33,301 bases of DNA, from positions 1-33,301 of the forward strand of contig DDYF01000057.1 in the NCBI GenBank assembly GCA_002347645.1. Direction: 5' to 3'. The translations under genes were made by a program, and so were the position numbers. The notes beneath the pieces were generated by a model. It searched no databases. It worked only from the letters and a program-made list of their open reading frames with translations, and was not told the origin of the DNA. Positions 13,896 to 21,282 of the stretch are shown here, piece after piece. Positions within the stretch are counted from its first letter, which is position 1; each line of letters starts with the position of its first letter. Source of the DNA: Thermoleophilia bacterium UBA2241 (GTDB lineage Bacteria > Actinomycetota > Thermoleophilia > UBA2241).

Positions 13896-15290
13896 ATGAC
13901 ACCCGGATCAGCGACACAGTGGCTGGCGCGCGCCCGACGAACGTCGGCGCGCATGGCGATCCTGGCCGCGGCTTTGGCCGTCGCCGCCGCAGCGGCGGCG
14001 GCCCCGGCGGGCGCTGCGATCTACGACCCCGACGTGACGCCGACCGCGTCGTGGACGATCGACGCCGCCGGCGGCGACGACGACGCGCTGGACGTCGCCG
14101 TCAACAGCGGCGGGGCGGCCTACGTTTGCGGTCAGGTGACGAGCGTCGGGGGCGATCTCGACGGGTCGCTCTTCAAGTTCCCGCGTTCGGGTGCGGGGTG
14201 GCGCAAGACGTGGGACGGGCCGGCGCATTCGAACGACGCCTTCGTCGCGGTCGCCGTCGCCCGAAACGGCTCGGTCTACACAGCGGGTGCCAACCGCAAC
14301 GCCGCCGGGCAGCTCGACATGCGGCTCGTCAAGTGGTCTTCGGCCGGCGCCAAGCTCTGGTCGCGCCGCTACACGGGCCCCGTGGCCGGCAACGACACGG
14401 CCACCGACGTGGTCGTCGACAGCAAGGGCCGGGTCACAGTCTGCGGTGATTCGCAAGGCCGCTCCGGCAAGGCGTTCACCGTGGTGAGCTGGACCGCGAG
14501 CGGGACGCGCCGCTGGGTGCGCCGCATCGAGGGCGAGCGGGTCACGGACGACAGGGCCGAAGCCATGATCGTGGACTCGTCCGGCAATCTCTACGTGACC
14601 GGTCGCCGCAGCTACGAGGTCGGCACCGCAGGCTACACCGTGAAGCTGTCTCCCGCCGGCGTGACGAAGTGGCGCGACGACTACACGGGCGCGGACACGA
14701 TCGACCTGCAGGCGCTCACCCGCCGGCCCGGCGGCGGCGTCTACGTTTGCGGCTCCGCGCTCGGCTTCGACACGGGCTGGGACGGTCTGGTCATGAAGTA
14801 CACCGCGGCCGGCACGCGGACGGTGTTCACCTGGGACGTCGGCGACGGTGCGGACTCGACAGACACGAACTTCAACGCGGTGGCCGCGACGCCGACGGGC
14901 CAGGTCGTCGCCGTCGGCAGCGTCGCCTACGACTACGGGGCGCACACGCACCGCCGGTTCGCCGTCTACGACGCCGCCACGGGCACCTTCACGGGAGCCA
15001 CGTACTCCGCCGCCTTGCACGAGACGTTCACGGCGGTCGCCGCCGACGCCTACGGCGGCGTCTACTTCACCGGCATGCGGGCGCTGTCGGCGTCGCACAC
15101 CACGGTGTGGACCCACCGTTACTCGAGCATCCCGGACGGTGGCACGTGGACGGGCGAGTTCGGGACCGGCTGGGCGAGCGCCAACGTGCCCACGGCCATC
15201 GCCACGTGGAGGACCACTGTGTGGGTCGTCGGCCGCGCCTACCCGGGCACGACCGGCGCCGATCAGCTCGTCCTGAAGTACCTGTACTGA
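13896..15290 (+). CDS. Secreted beta-propeller protein 3 of 3
   Basis: A 464-residue protein from ATG 13896, chosen because GGAGGGGG lies 9 nt upstream and a more upstream in-frame start has no ribosome site. A long Ala-rich signal peptide (about 45 residues, ARMAILAAALAVAAAAAAAP then AGA) precedes about eight blades with closing strands such as VDSKGRVTVCGD, VDSSGNLYVTGR, RRPGGGVYVCGS and ADAYGGVYFTGM. It ends DQLVLKYLY, like the termini of its paralogues (DVLTLRLVP, DAWAGVFMK). It lies 54 nt after gene 2, so the two may be co-transcribed. The function is unknown. Confidence 0.85.
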   Translation: MTPGSATQWLARARRTSARMAILAAALAVAAAAAAAPAGAAIYDPDVTPTASWTIDAAGGDDDALDVAVNSGGAAYVCGQVTSVGGDLDGSLFKFPRSGAGWRKTWDGPAHSNDAFVAVAVARNGSVYTAGANRNAAGQLDMRLVKWSSAGAKLWSRRYTGPVAGNDTATDVVVDSKGRVTVCGDSQGRSGKAFTVVSWTASGTRRWVRRIEGERVTDDRAEAMIVDSSGNLYVTGRRSYEVGTAGYTVKLSPAGVTKWRDDYTGADTIDLQALTRRPGGGVYVCGSALGFDTGWDGLVMKYTAAGTRTVFTWDVGDGADSTDTNFNAVAATPTGQVVAVGSVAYDYGAHTHRRFAVYDAATGTFTGATYSAALHETFTAVAADAYGGVYFTGMRALSASHTTVWTHRYSSIPDGGTWTGEFGTGWASANVPTAIATWRTTVWVVGRAYPGTTGADQLVLKYLY

Positions 15291-15350
15291 TACTCACGTC
15301 GTTCCCGCCGCCGTGACGACCTCTCGCGCCCCGCCGCCGTCTCGCCCCCA

Positions 15351-15641
15351 TCACGCGCCCTCCGGCTTCGTCTGGGCCCCCTTCGCGGCATCGGCCTTCG
15401 TCCTGGTCGTGGCCCGCTCGCGCGTCGCGCGCCGCGCCCTCTCCTTCTTGGACGCCATGACGTTGGCCATGAAGGTCGCCGACGGCTTGGCCGACGCGAC
15501 GTCGGCGAGGCACAGGTCGTCCGTGCCCGCGCGCATCTCGGCGCTCATCGCCAGGTCGTTCTCGGCGAAGTAGCTCGCCGCCGGTGCCTGGTGCCGCAGC
15601 ATGCGCAACTCGGTGCGCTGCAGGTAGTAGTGGCTGATCAT
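15351..15641 (-). CDS. Small hypothetical protein with a basic C-terminal tail
   Basis: A 96-residue frame from ATG 15641, which has GAGGGTGAGG about 8 nt upstream. The N-terminal part (MISHYYLQRTELRMLRHQAP ... YFAENDLAMSAEMRAG) has helix-forming, protein-like composition. The C-terminal 45 residues (SKKERARRATRERATTRTKADAAKG) are basic and low in complexity, suggesting nucleic acid or membrane-surface contact. I do not recognise a family. It stands alone, converging on the third propeller gene with a 60-nt gap. The ribosome site and codon quality favour a real gene, but no homology supports it. Confidence 0.5.
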   Translation of the reverse strand: MISHYYLQRTELRMLRHQAPAASYFAENDLAMSAEMRAGTDDLCLADVASAKPSATFMANVMASKKERARRATRERATTRTKADAAKGAQTKPEGA

Positions 15642-16217
15642 GTGGAAGACCTCACCCTCGCCCCATCGGAACCACACGGCAGGCGCTCCGCGGCGGCCGC
15701 CTCAGCCTCGAGCAGGCGGCCGCCGTCCTGCACCGCGCGCCGGCCGACCTGGCGGCCGAGCTGACACGCCTCGGCCTCGATTAGGCGAGACGGGCACCGT
15801 CGTCACTCCAGACACCGCTCGTTCCTCCCGCGACCTCCTCGCGTCACGTCGACGGAGGCACCATGCCGTCAAGACGGCGCGCGCCGAGCCTCACCGAAGG
15901 CGTCGTCGTCCGATCCCCGCCAACCCGGACGGAAGGATGGGAGACCCGCGCGGCGGATCCGAGTATCCCTGCGCCACCTACGGCCCGCCGGCCTGTTGGT
16001 CGGCGGATCCGTAAGGACGGCCGTCGAGGGGGACGACGCCGCGCCTCTCAGGGCTTGAACGAGGCAGTAGACCCGCTGGACAACGACGGGACCGTCCTGT
16101 ATGGTGCCGCGAAACCGCAGCCGTTTGGGGACGGTTCCGGCGATCTCCCCTCTCAACGACTCCATGAGGACGGCCGTGGCGTGCCGCGTCACGGCGAGCG
16201 ACCCCCGGGAGGCGCCC
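15642..16217. other. 576-nt gap before the CAP-domain gene, with possible gene remnant and RNA structure
   Basis: No complete gene is seen. A plus-strand open stretch without a start (about 15665-15784) ends GRLSLEQAAAVLHRAPADLA then AELTRLGLD and stop. It looks like the tail of a lost helical protein. The 11-mer CGGCGGATCCG occurs at 15951-15961 and 16001-16011, exactly 50 nt apart. A 10-bp stem with one G-U pair (16088-16097 with 16129-16138) encloses a 31-nt loop about 80 nt before the CAP start. This could be a structured leader, but I cannot match it to a riboswitch family. Confidence 0.4.
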
Positions 16218-16742
16218 ATGAGAAAGGCCCTCACGCTCATCTGTCTCACCCTCCTCGCTTCGTTCTCCGCGCTCGCGCTGCCCCTTGCGCTGCGCCCGGC
16301 CGTCGCCCAGGCGGCCACGCCGACGACGGCCGAGCTTCGCCTCGTCGCGGCCATCAACCGCGTGCGCGTCGGTCACGACCTCCCCAAGCTGCGCTGCCGG
16401 AGTCCGCTGCTCGTCGCCGCACGCGCCCACGCGCGCGACCTCTCCGAGCGCGAACTGCTCAGCCACACCAGCGAGAACGGCTGGTCGGTCTCGCGACGCG
16501 CGCGCTACTTCGGCTACACGACGAGCGGCTGCACGTACTGGACCGTGGGCGAGAACCTCGCCCGCGTCGTGAAGGGCTCGCCCGCGGACAGCGCCAGGGT
16601 CATCGTGCGCCTCTGGATGGGCAGCAGCGCCCACCGCGCCGTCCTGCTGGCGGCGCGCCTGCGCGACATCGGAGTAGGTATCCGCGTCGGCGCCGACGGG
16701 ATGCGGTACTTCACCGTGGACCTGGGGAGACGGGTCCTCTAG
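16218..16742 (+). CDS. Secreted CAP-domain (SCP/PR1-like) protein
   Basis: A 174-residue protein. ATG 16218 follows GGGAGG at a normal distance and opens a signal peptide (MRKALTLICLTLLASFSALA, cleavage near AQA-A, about residue 34). The mature part is a CAP domain: INRVRVGHDLPKLRC, AARAHARDLSERELLSH, GYTTSGCTYWTVGENLA, and IVRLWMGSSAHRAVLL ending with GVGIRVGADGMRYFTVDLG. The two His and the Glu of GEN that line the CAP cavity are present, as are two Cys that could pair. Bacterial CAP proteins are exported and linked to cell wall or lipid binding; their activity is mostly unproven. An in-frame upstream ATG (16101) would hide the signal peptide and is rejected. Confidence 0.88.
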   Translation: MRKALTLICLTLLASFSALALPLALRPAVAQAATPTTAELRLVAAINRVRVGHDLPKLRCRSPLLVAARAHARDLSERELLSHTSENGWSVSRRARYFGYTTSGCTYWTVGENLARVVKGSPADSARVIVRLWMGSSAHRAVLLAARLRDIGVGIRVGADGMRYFTVDLGRRVL

Positions 16743-16941
16743 GGGACCTCTCCGCGCGCAGAGCTTCCGTCCCCGGCCGCTGCTACCCTCGTCTTCGAAC
16801 GCTGCCGCCGTCGCCCGCCCACGCGGGCGCGGGGCCATCCGGCCGCTGCAGGCCCGCATCGCCCCTGAGCGCGGCGGCGTTCGCGTCTCGCGGCGGCCGG
16901 CGCCAGGGGCTGGCGCCGGCCGCCGGCTTCGAGGAGGTATC

Positions 16942-17199
16942 GTGCAGCGCCGTTACGTGAGCATCCCGGCCACCCCGACGCTCAGCTGGGTCCTTCGCCG
17001 GCCCGTCCTGCTGCCGACCGAGACGCGTCCGACACCCGCGGGCGACGCGGCCGATCTCGCCGACGGCTGGCACGCCTCTGTCTGCTCCAGCTCCGGCTGC
17101 CCGCCCTGCATGAGCCGGGCCATGCGCGCCCTCGCCTTCGCCCTCGACGACGGCGCGGGCGCCGACGACGAGCCGCCCTTCGGCGACCCTACCGATTGA
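16942..17199 (+). CDS. Small cysteine-containing hypothetical protein
   Basis: An 85-residue frame from GTG 16942 behind a strong GGAGGT ribosome site. The middle has CSSSGCPPCMSRAM (Cys-x4-Cys-x2-Cys), which could bind a metal or form disulfides. The C-terminus is acidic (LDDGAGADDEPPFGDPTD). There is no signal peptide. I do not recognise a family. The good ribosome site and a stop followed by a terminator-like hairpin favour a real gene, but there is no homology to lean on. Confidence 0.45.
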   Translation: MQRRYVSIPATPTLSWVLRRPVLLPTETRPTPAGDAADLADGWHASVCSSSGCPPCMSRAMRALAFALDDGAGADDEPPFGDPTD

Positions 17200-17213
17200 G
17201 GCCGGCATCGCCG

Positions 17214-17245
17214 TGAGGGCCGGCCTCGCCGGCAACCGGCCCTCA
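17214..17245 (+). terminator. Hairpin, probable terminator after the small Cys protein
   Basis: A perfect 10-bp stem, TGAGGGCCGG (17214-17223) with CCGGCCCTCA (17236-17245), has a 12-nt loop and starts 15 nt after the stop codon. There is no T-run, as is common for terminators of high-GC bacteria. Confidence 0.5.
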
Positions 17246-17285
17246 GGCGTCTCACTCGACCCGTGCGCCGCCCGGCCCTCTGGGC

Positions 17286-17297
17286 TAGACTTCTGCC
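17286..17297 (+). promoter_or_regulatory. Probable leaderless promoter of the antiporter operon
   Basis: A -10-like TAGACT (17286-17291) is followed by exactly 6 nt and the ATG at 17298, and no ribosome site is present. Transcription should start at the A of the ATG. No convincing -35 is seen. Confidence 0.5.
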
Positions 17298-17783
17298 ATG
17301 ACCGACATCAAAGAGACACGCCTCCCCGGCGTCGGCATCCGCTTCGACCTGCCCCTGCAGAGCGGCGACCACGTCGTCGTCATCAACCACCAGAGCGGCC
17401 GCGTCGAGATCATGCTCTGCCGCGAGGAAGACCCCGACACCTGCACCGAGGCCCTGCGTCTGTCGAGGGATGACGCCAAGGCTCTCGCCGAAGTGCTCGG
17501 CCAGTCGCGCGTCACCGAGGAGGTGACGCGCATGCAGCTCTCCCTCGAGGGCCTCGCCATCGACTGGGTCAGCGTCGACGTCGCGTCGGCCTGCGCCAAC
17601 TGCACCCTGCACGACATCGAGCATCAGGACGCCGAGGCGGCCGCGGTCGTCGCCGTCATCCGCGACGGCGCGACGATCGCGGCACCCCCGTCCACGTTCA
17701 TCCTGCGGCCCGGCGACGTCGCCATCGCCGTCGGGACCCAGGAAGGCGTCGAGTCCCTGTCCCGCCTGCTGCAGTCGGGGTAG
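17298..17783 (+). CDS. RCK_C-domain regulator of a cation/H+ antiporter (KhtT-like)
   Basis: A 161-residue soluble protein. The N-terminal half (ETRLPGVGIRFDLPLQSGDH, VVVINHQSGRVEIML) matches the KhtT N-terminal domain. The C-terminal part from about residue 85 is a TrkA_C/RCK_C ligand-binding domain (LEGLAIDWVSVD, VVAVIRDGATIAAPPSTFIL then RPGDVAIAVGT). KhtT gates the partner antiporter KhtU, and in Bacillus it responds to pH and cyclic di-AMP. Length and order (KhtT first, 4-nt gap, then the antiporter) are those of the family. The extra Cys pair near CANC (about residue 98) might add redox sensing, which is speculation. Confidence 0.88.
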   Translation: MTDIKETRLPGVGIRFDLPLQSGDHVVVINHQSGRVEIMLCREEDPDTCTEALRLSRDDAKALAEVLGQSRVTEEVTRMQLSLEGLAIDWVSVDVASACANCTLHDIEHQDAEAAAVVAVIRDGATIAAPPSTFILRPGDVAIAVGTQEGVESLSRLLQSG

Positions 17784-17787
17784 CCAC

Positions 17788-19074
17788 ATGCCGGGCGCCG
17801 TCGCCGTCACCTCGAGTGGAGCCATTCTCCTCATCGAGGTCGGCGGCGTCCTCATCATCCTCGCGCTGCTCGCCAGGCTCGCCGCCCGCACGGGCTTCTC
17901 GGCGATCCCTCTCTACCTGCTGGCCGGTCTCATCATCGGGTCCATCGCCCCGCGCGACCTCGACTCCGGCGTGGTCGAGATCGGCACGCAGGTCGCCGTC
18001 ATCCTCCTGCTCTTCATGTTGGGCCTCGAGTACGTCATCGACGACGTGGTCACGAGCCTGCGCTCGTCGTCTCGTGCCGGCCTCGTCGACGCCGCTCTGA
18101 ACTTCCCCCCAGGCTTCATCGTCGGCCTCGCCCTGGGATGGGATTGGCTCCCGGCGGTCGTCCTCGGCGGCGTCACCTACATCTCGTCCTCGAGCATCGT
18201 CGCCAAAGTGCTCGACGACCTCGGGCGCCTGGGCAACAGCGAGACGCCGGGCATGCTCGCCGTGCTCGTGCTCGAAGACCTCGCGATGGCGCCCTATCTG
18301 CCGCTCGTCGCCGCCCTCCTCGCCGGAGGGAGCCTGCTCGTGGGCGTCGGGTGGGCGGCGGGCGCGCTGGCGGTCACCGCGCTCGCGCTCGCCGTCGCCC
18401 GCCGCCACGGCCCGACCCTCAGCCGGCGCCTGGCGCACCCCAAGAGCGAGGTGGTACTCCTGAGCGTCGTGGGGCTGCTGCTCATCGCCGGCGGGGCCGC
18501 GGAGCTCGGCCATGTGTCCGGCGGGGTCGTCGCGTTCCTCGTCGGCCTGTCGATCTCGGGCTCGCTGGCCGAGCGCGCGCGCGAGCTCCTCGCCCCGCTG
18601 CGCGACCTGTTCGCGGCGCTGTTCTTCATGTCGTTCGGGTTCATGGTCGACGAGACCGCCATCCCCGGTGTGCTCGGCATCGCCGCGCTGCTGTGCGCGA
18701 TCACGATCGTCACCAAGCTGGTGACCGGGTGGGTGGCGACGCGGGCGACGAGCGGGGTGGCCGGCCGCCTGCGGGCCGGCACGGCGCTCGTCGCCCGCGG
18801 CGAGTTCTCGATCGTCATCGCCGGCCTGGCGGCGACCGTCGCCGGCGTCGACCGGCGTCTGGCACCGCTGGCCGCGGTCTACGTGCTGCTCACGGCCATC
18901 ATCGCGCCGCTGCTCACGCGCTTCGCCAATCGCGCGGCGCTCGCGCTCACCAGCCCGCGACGCGGCGCCCGAGGCGCTCGCGCCGCCCGGCGTGCACCCG
19001 CCGGTCGGGACGCCCGCGTGGCTCGACAAGCTGGCGGTAGTCGAGACGCCGGCGGGGCGCGCGAGACTCAGTAG
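17788..19074 (+). CDS. CPA2-family cation/proton antiporter (KhtU-like)
   Basis: A 428-residue membrane protein with about 12-13 hydrophobic segments and the Na+/H+ exchanger fold of the CPA2 family: LAGLIIGSIAP, LFMLGLEY, LGGVTYISSSSIVAKVL, LEDLAMAPYLPL, FFMSFGFMVD and GTALVARGEFSIVIAGLA. It lacks the NAD-binding RCK_N domain seen in KefC, in keeping with control by the separate RCK_C protein just upstream. It would expel K+ (or another monovalent cation) in exchange for protons. The C-terminal 40 residues are basic and disordered (RRGARGARAARRAPAGRDAR). Its last 7 nt overlap the end of the convergent ppk2 gene. Confidence 0.92.
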   Translation: MPGAVAVTSSGAILLIEVGGVLIILALLARLAARTGFSAIPLYLLAGLIIGSIAPRDLDSGVVEIGTQVAVILLLFMLGLEYVIDDVVTSLRSSSRAGLVDAALNFPPGFIVGLALGWDWLPAVVLGGVTYISSSSIVAKVLDDLGRLGNSETPGMLAVLVLEDLAMAPYLPLVAALLAGGSLLVGVGWAAGALAVTALALAVARRHGPTLSRRLAHPKSEVVLLSVVGLLLIAGGAAELGHVSGGVVAFLVGLSISGSLAERARELLAPLRDLFAALFFMSFGFMVDETAIPGVLGIAALLCAITIVTKLVTGWVATRATSGVAGRLRAGTALVARGEFSIVIAGLAATVAGVDRRLAPLAAVYVLLTAIIAPLLTRFANRAALALTSPRRGARGARAARRAPAGRDARVARQAGGSRDAGGARETQ

Positions 19075-20030
19075 ACCTCGGGGATGAAGGTCTGCGACTC
19101 GATGGGCGGGCGCACGTAGCCCCTGCCCGACGGGCGGGTCGTCAGCGCGAGGTCCCCCGGCAGGACGTCCTCATAGGGGATCGCGCCGAGCAGATGGTGG
19201 ATCATGTTCAGCCGGGCGCGTTTCTTCTCCTCGGCGTTCACGACCCACCAGGGCGAGTCCTTCGTGTCCGTGTACTTGAACATCTCGTCCTTGGCCTGTG
19301 AGTACTCGACCCAGCGCATGCGGCTCTCGAGGTCCATCGGGCTGAGCTTCCACTGCTTGAGCGGGTCCTTGACGCGTGCCTGGAAGCGCCGCTCCTGCTC
19401 GTCGTCGCTCACGCTGAACCAGTACTTCAGCAGGATCAGACCGTCGCGGATGAGCATGCGCTCGAACTCGGGGCACGTGCGAAAGAACTCCCAGACGTCG
19501 TCCTCGGTGCAGAACCCCATCACGCGCTCGACTCCGGCGCGGTTGTACCAGGAGCGGTCGAAGAGGACCATCTCGCCCGCGGCCGGCAGCTCCCTGACGT
19601 AGCGCTGGAAGTACCACTCGGTCTTCTCGCGGTCGCTGGGGGTGCCGAGGGCGGCGATGCGCACGACGCGCGGGTTCAGGAACTCGGTGATGCGCTTTAT
19701 GGTGCCGCCCTTGCCGGCGGCGTCGCGGCCCTCGAACACCACCGCGACGCGCAGCCCCGCGTGCTTGATGTACTCCTGGAGCTTGACGAGCTCGACCTGC
19801 AGCTTGTGCAGCTCGCGCTCATACGTCTCGGTGTCGAGCTTCGCGTGAGGTTGGGTCGTCCCACCGGCGTGTAGCTCGCCCGGGCCCTCCCCACCGACCT
19901 GCGGACCCGCGTGGCCGTGCTTCTCCCCGGCGTGCTTCTCCCCAGCGCGCTTGTCCCCGGCGCGCTTCTCGTCTTCGCGTTTCTCCTCGGCCTTCGCCGC
20001 GCCCTTCTTCTTCCCCTTGTCGTCGGCCAC
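19068..20030 (-). CDS. ppk2: Polyphosphate kinase 2 (PPK2, class I)
   Basis: A 320-residue single-domain PPK2. The Walker A is FEGRDAAGKGGTIKRI (about 99-114), Walker B FDRSWYNRAGVERVMGF (about 157-173), and the lid region is SPMDLESRMRWVEYSQAKDEMF. Class I enzymes transfer phosphate between polyphosphate and nucleoside diphosphates, and so make ATP or GTP from polyphosphate or the reverse. The first 60 residues are a charged, repetitive tail (EKRAGDKRAGEKHAGEKHGH) not part of the catalytic core. The start is GTG 20030, 3 nt after AGGGGGG. The tail repeats resemble simple-sequence expansion. It converges with the antiporter gene and overlaps its end by 7 nt. Confidence 0.94.
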   Translation of the reverse strand: MADDKGKKKGAAKAEEKREDEKRAGDKRAGEKHAGEKHGHAGPQVGGEGPGELHAGGTTQPHAKLDTETYERELHKLQVELVKLQEYIKHAGLRVAVVFEGRDAAGKGGTIKRITEFLNPRVVRIAALGTPSDREKTEWYFQRYVRELPAAGEMVLFDRSWYNRAGVERVMGFCTEDDVWEFFRTCPEFERMLIRDGLILLKYWFSVSDDEQERRFQARVKDPLKQWKLSPMDLESRMRWVEYSQAKDEMFKYTDTKDSPWWVVNAEEKKRARLNMIHHLLGAIPYEDVLPGDLALTTRPSGRGYVRPPIESQTFIPEVY

Positions 20031-20104
20031 CGTCCCCCCTTTCGCCGCACGGGATGACTTGACGCATCATAGTCCACGCACGCCCCTCGGAGGGCCGCTT
20101 CGGC

Positions 20105-20169
20105 CCCGGCTCGCCTCAGCCCCGGCTCACTTCGACGCCCGGCTCGCTTCGGCCCCGGCTCGCCTCGGC
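20105..20169 (-). repeat. Four tandem copies of a 16-17 bp unit
   Basis: Units starting CCCGGCTC[GA]C[CT]TC recur at 20105, 20121, 20138 and 20154 (16, 17, 16 and 16 nt), with a partial unit before the first. They lie 75-140 nt upstream of the ppk2 start. The units are imperfect, so the array is not brand-new. It could be a binding-site array or replication slippage. Confidence 0.65.
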
Positions 20170-20311
20170 GCCGGATCCGCCTTACCACAGGCCGCAAGTA
20201 ACGGCCCATGCGTCGCCGTCACGCCGCGGATCCGTTCTGCGCGCGTGCAACTTGCAGGCGAGAGCGTCGGTGACGATCGGCTAACGTCCACCCGACAGCG
20301 GCGAGAACGTC

Positions 20312-20348
20312 TTGTCGTCACCTCCGTTGACGGCTGTATCTTGCACGA
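20312..20348 (+). promoter_or_regulatory. Probable leaderless promoter of the MarR-type gene
   Basis: TTGTCG (20312-20317), a 19-nt spacer and TATCTT (20337-20342) are followed by exactly 6 nt and the ATG at 20349. No ribosome binding site exists in front of this ATG. Confidence 0.5.
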
Positions 20349-21209
20349 ATGCGACACGGCCCCCCACGCGTTACCGAGCTCGTCCGCGAGGACCGCCTCG
20401 CGCGCATCCCCCCGCCGCCAGTCGACCCGCTCATCGCCCGCCTCGACCACGCCATCCTGAGCATCGGCGCCCTGGCCGCGCGACCGCGTTTCCACGCCGA
20501 GAGCCGGCGCCGAGCGGGCCTTGGCGGCGGCTACTTCCCCGACCATCCCGCGCGCCGCGTCGACCCTGCGCTCTACGGGGTCCTCGCCGCCCTGGACGGC
20601 GCGGGCATGCCGGGACCAATGAGCATCGCCGTTCGCCTCGGCCTCCATCCAAGCACGGTCAGCCACCATCTCGAACGGCTCGAGTGCCGCGGTCTCATAG
20701 AGCGGCACCGGTACTGGCAGCACCGTAAGTGGGGCGACATGCGCCTCACCCGTGAGGGCAGGGATGCCTACGTCACCTTGCGCGACGCGCGTCACGAAGC
20801 GCTGGCCGACCTGCTGAGCCAGGTGCCCATTGATGACAGAGAGGACCTCGTTCAGGCGGTCGCGTGTCTTGGTGACGCCGTGCGCAGGCACAACCTCGAC
20901 GCGCACCGGCGCTACCTCGACGGCCGCAGAGAGGGACGTCGCGTGCCGAGACCGGGACGGTCGGAGCGGCCGCGACCGGGTCAGTCGGAGCGGCCGAGAT
21001 CGGAGCGGTCGGAGCAGGCGCGAACCGGACGGTCGGAGCAGCCGCGAACCGGACGGTCGGAGCGGCCGCGACCGGCCACACGCGAGCACCCTCGGCGCGA
21101 CGGAGTCCACCGCCGAAGCGACGCGCCGCCGCGCGCGTCGGGCGACGAACCGCCGCGCAGACGGCGACCCGTCGTCACGGTCAGACCGTCGGACGACGTG
21201 CTCGCGTAG
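20349..21209 (+). CDS. MarR-type winged-helix regulator with a repetitive basic tail
   Basis: A 286-residue protein. Residues about 75-165 form a winged helix (LYGVLAALDGAGMPGPMSIA, VRLGLHPSTVSHHLERLECR, GLIERHRYWQHRKWGDMRLT), with the recognition helix at HPSTVSHHLERL and the wing at KWGDMRLT. Residues about 195-285 are an Arg/Pro/Ser-rich tail of degenerate repeats (GRSERPRP, GQSERPRS, RSEQART, GRSEQPRT, GRSERPRP), far longer than in normal MarR proteins (140-170 aa). The tail should be disordered and could bind DNA or RNA without specificity. The ligand and targets are unknown; ppk2, divergent to it, is a candidate. The start is supported by the leaderless promoter. Confidence 0.8.
   Translation: MRHGPPRVTELVREDRLARIPPPPVDPLIARLDHAILSIGALAARPRFHAESRRRAGLGGGYFPDHPARRVDPALYGVLAALDGAGMPGPMSIAVRLGLHPSTVSHHLERLECRGLIERHRYWQHRKWGDMRLTREGRDAYVTLRDARHEALADLLSQVPIDDREDLVQAVACLGDAVRRHNLDAHRRYLDGRREGRRVPRPGRSERPRPGQSERPRSERSEQARTGRSEQPRTGRSERPRPATREHPRRDGVHRRSDAPPRASGDEPPRRRRPVVTVRPSDDVLA
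20956..21078 (+). repeat. In-frame repeats encoding the regulator's tail
   Basis: Units built on CGGTCGGAGC[GA]GCCGCGA recur at least five times. The last two full copies (about 21010-21065) are nearly identical with a 27-nt period (9 codons). Because every unit length is a multiple of three, the frame survives expansion, so tail length can vary between strains. Confidence 0.7.
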
Positions 21210-21282
21210 GCGCGGCCGATGTCCGCACAGCGTGTGGCCGCCGCGCGTCCGCGCTCGAGGGGGGCGCCACACCCCCGCGCCG

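Larger units (their letters stand above)
20031..20348. other. 318-nt divergent gap between ppk2 and the MarR-type gene
   Basis: The gap holds a small tandem repeat (20105-20169) on the ppk2 side and a leaderless-type promoter for the regulator on the other. I see no gene in it. A candidate promoter for ppk2 is not obvious. Confidence 0.5.

Noticed and set aside
15890..15945. Cyclic di-AMP (ydaO) riboswitch
   Set aside because: A short resemblance to the 3' conserved part (CCAACCCGGACGG...GGGAG) is seen, but the other conserved blocks are not, so I do not call it.
16105..16140. Cyclic di-GMP-I (GEMM) riboswitch
   Set aside because: GAAACC and GGGGACG segments are suggestive, but the required GCAAAGCC block after GGGACG is absent.
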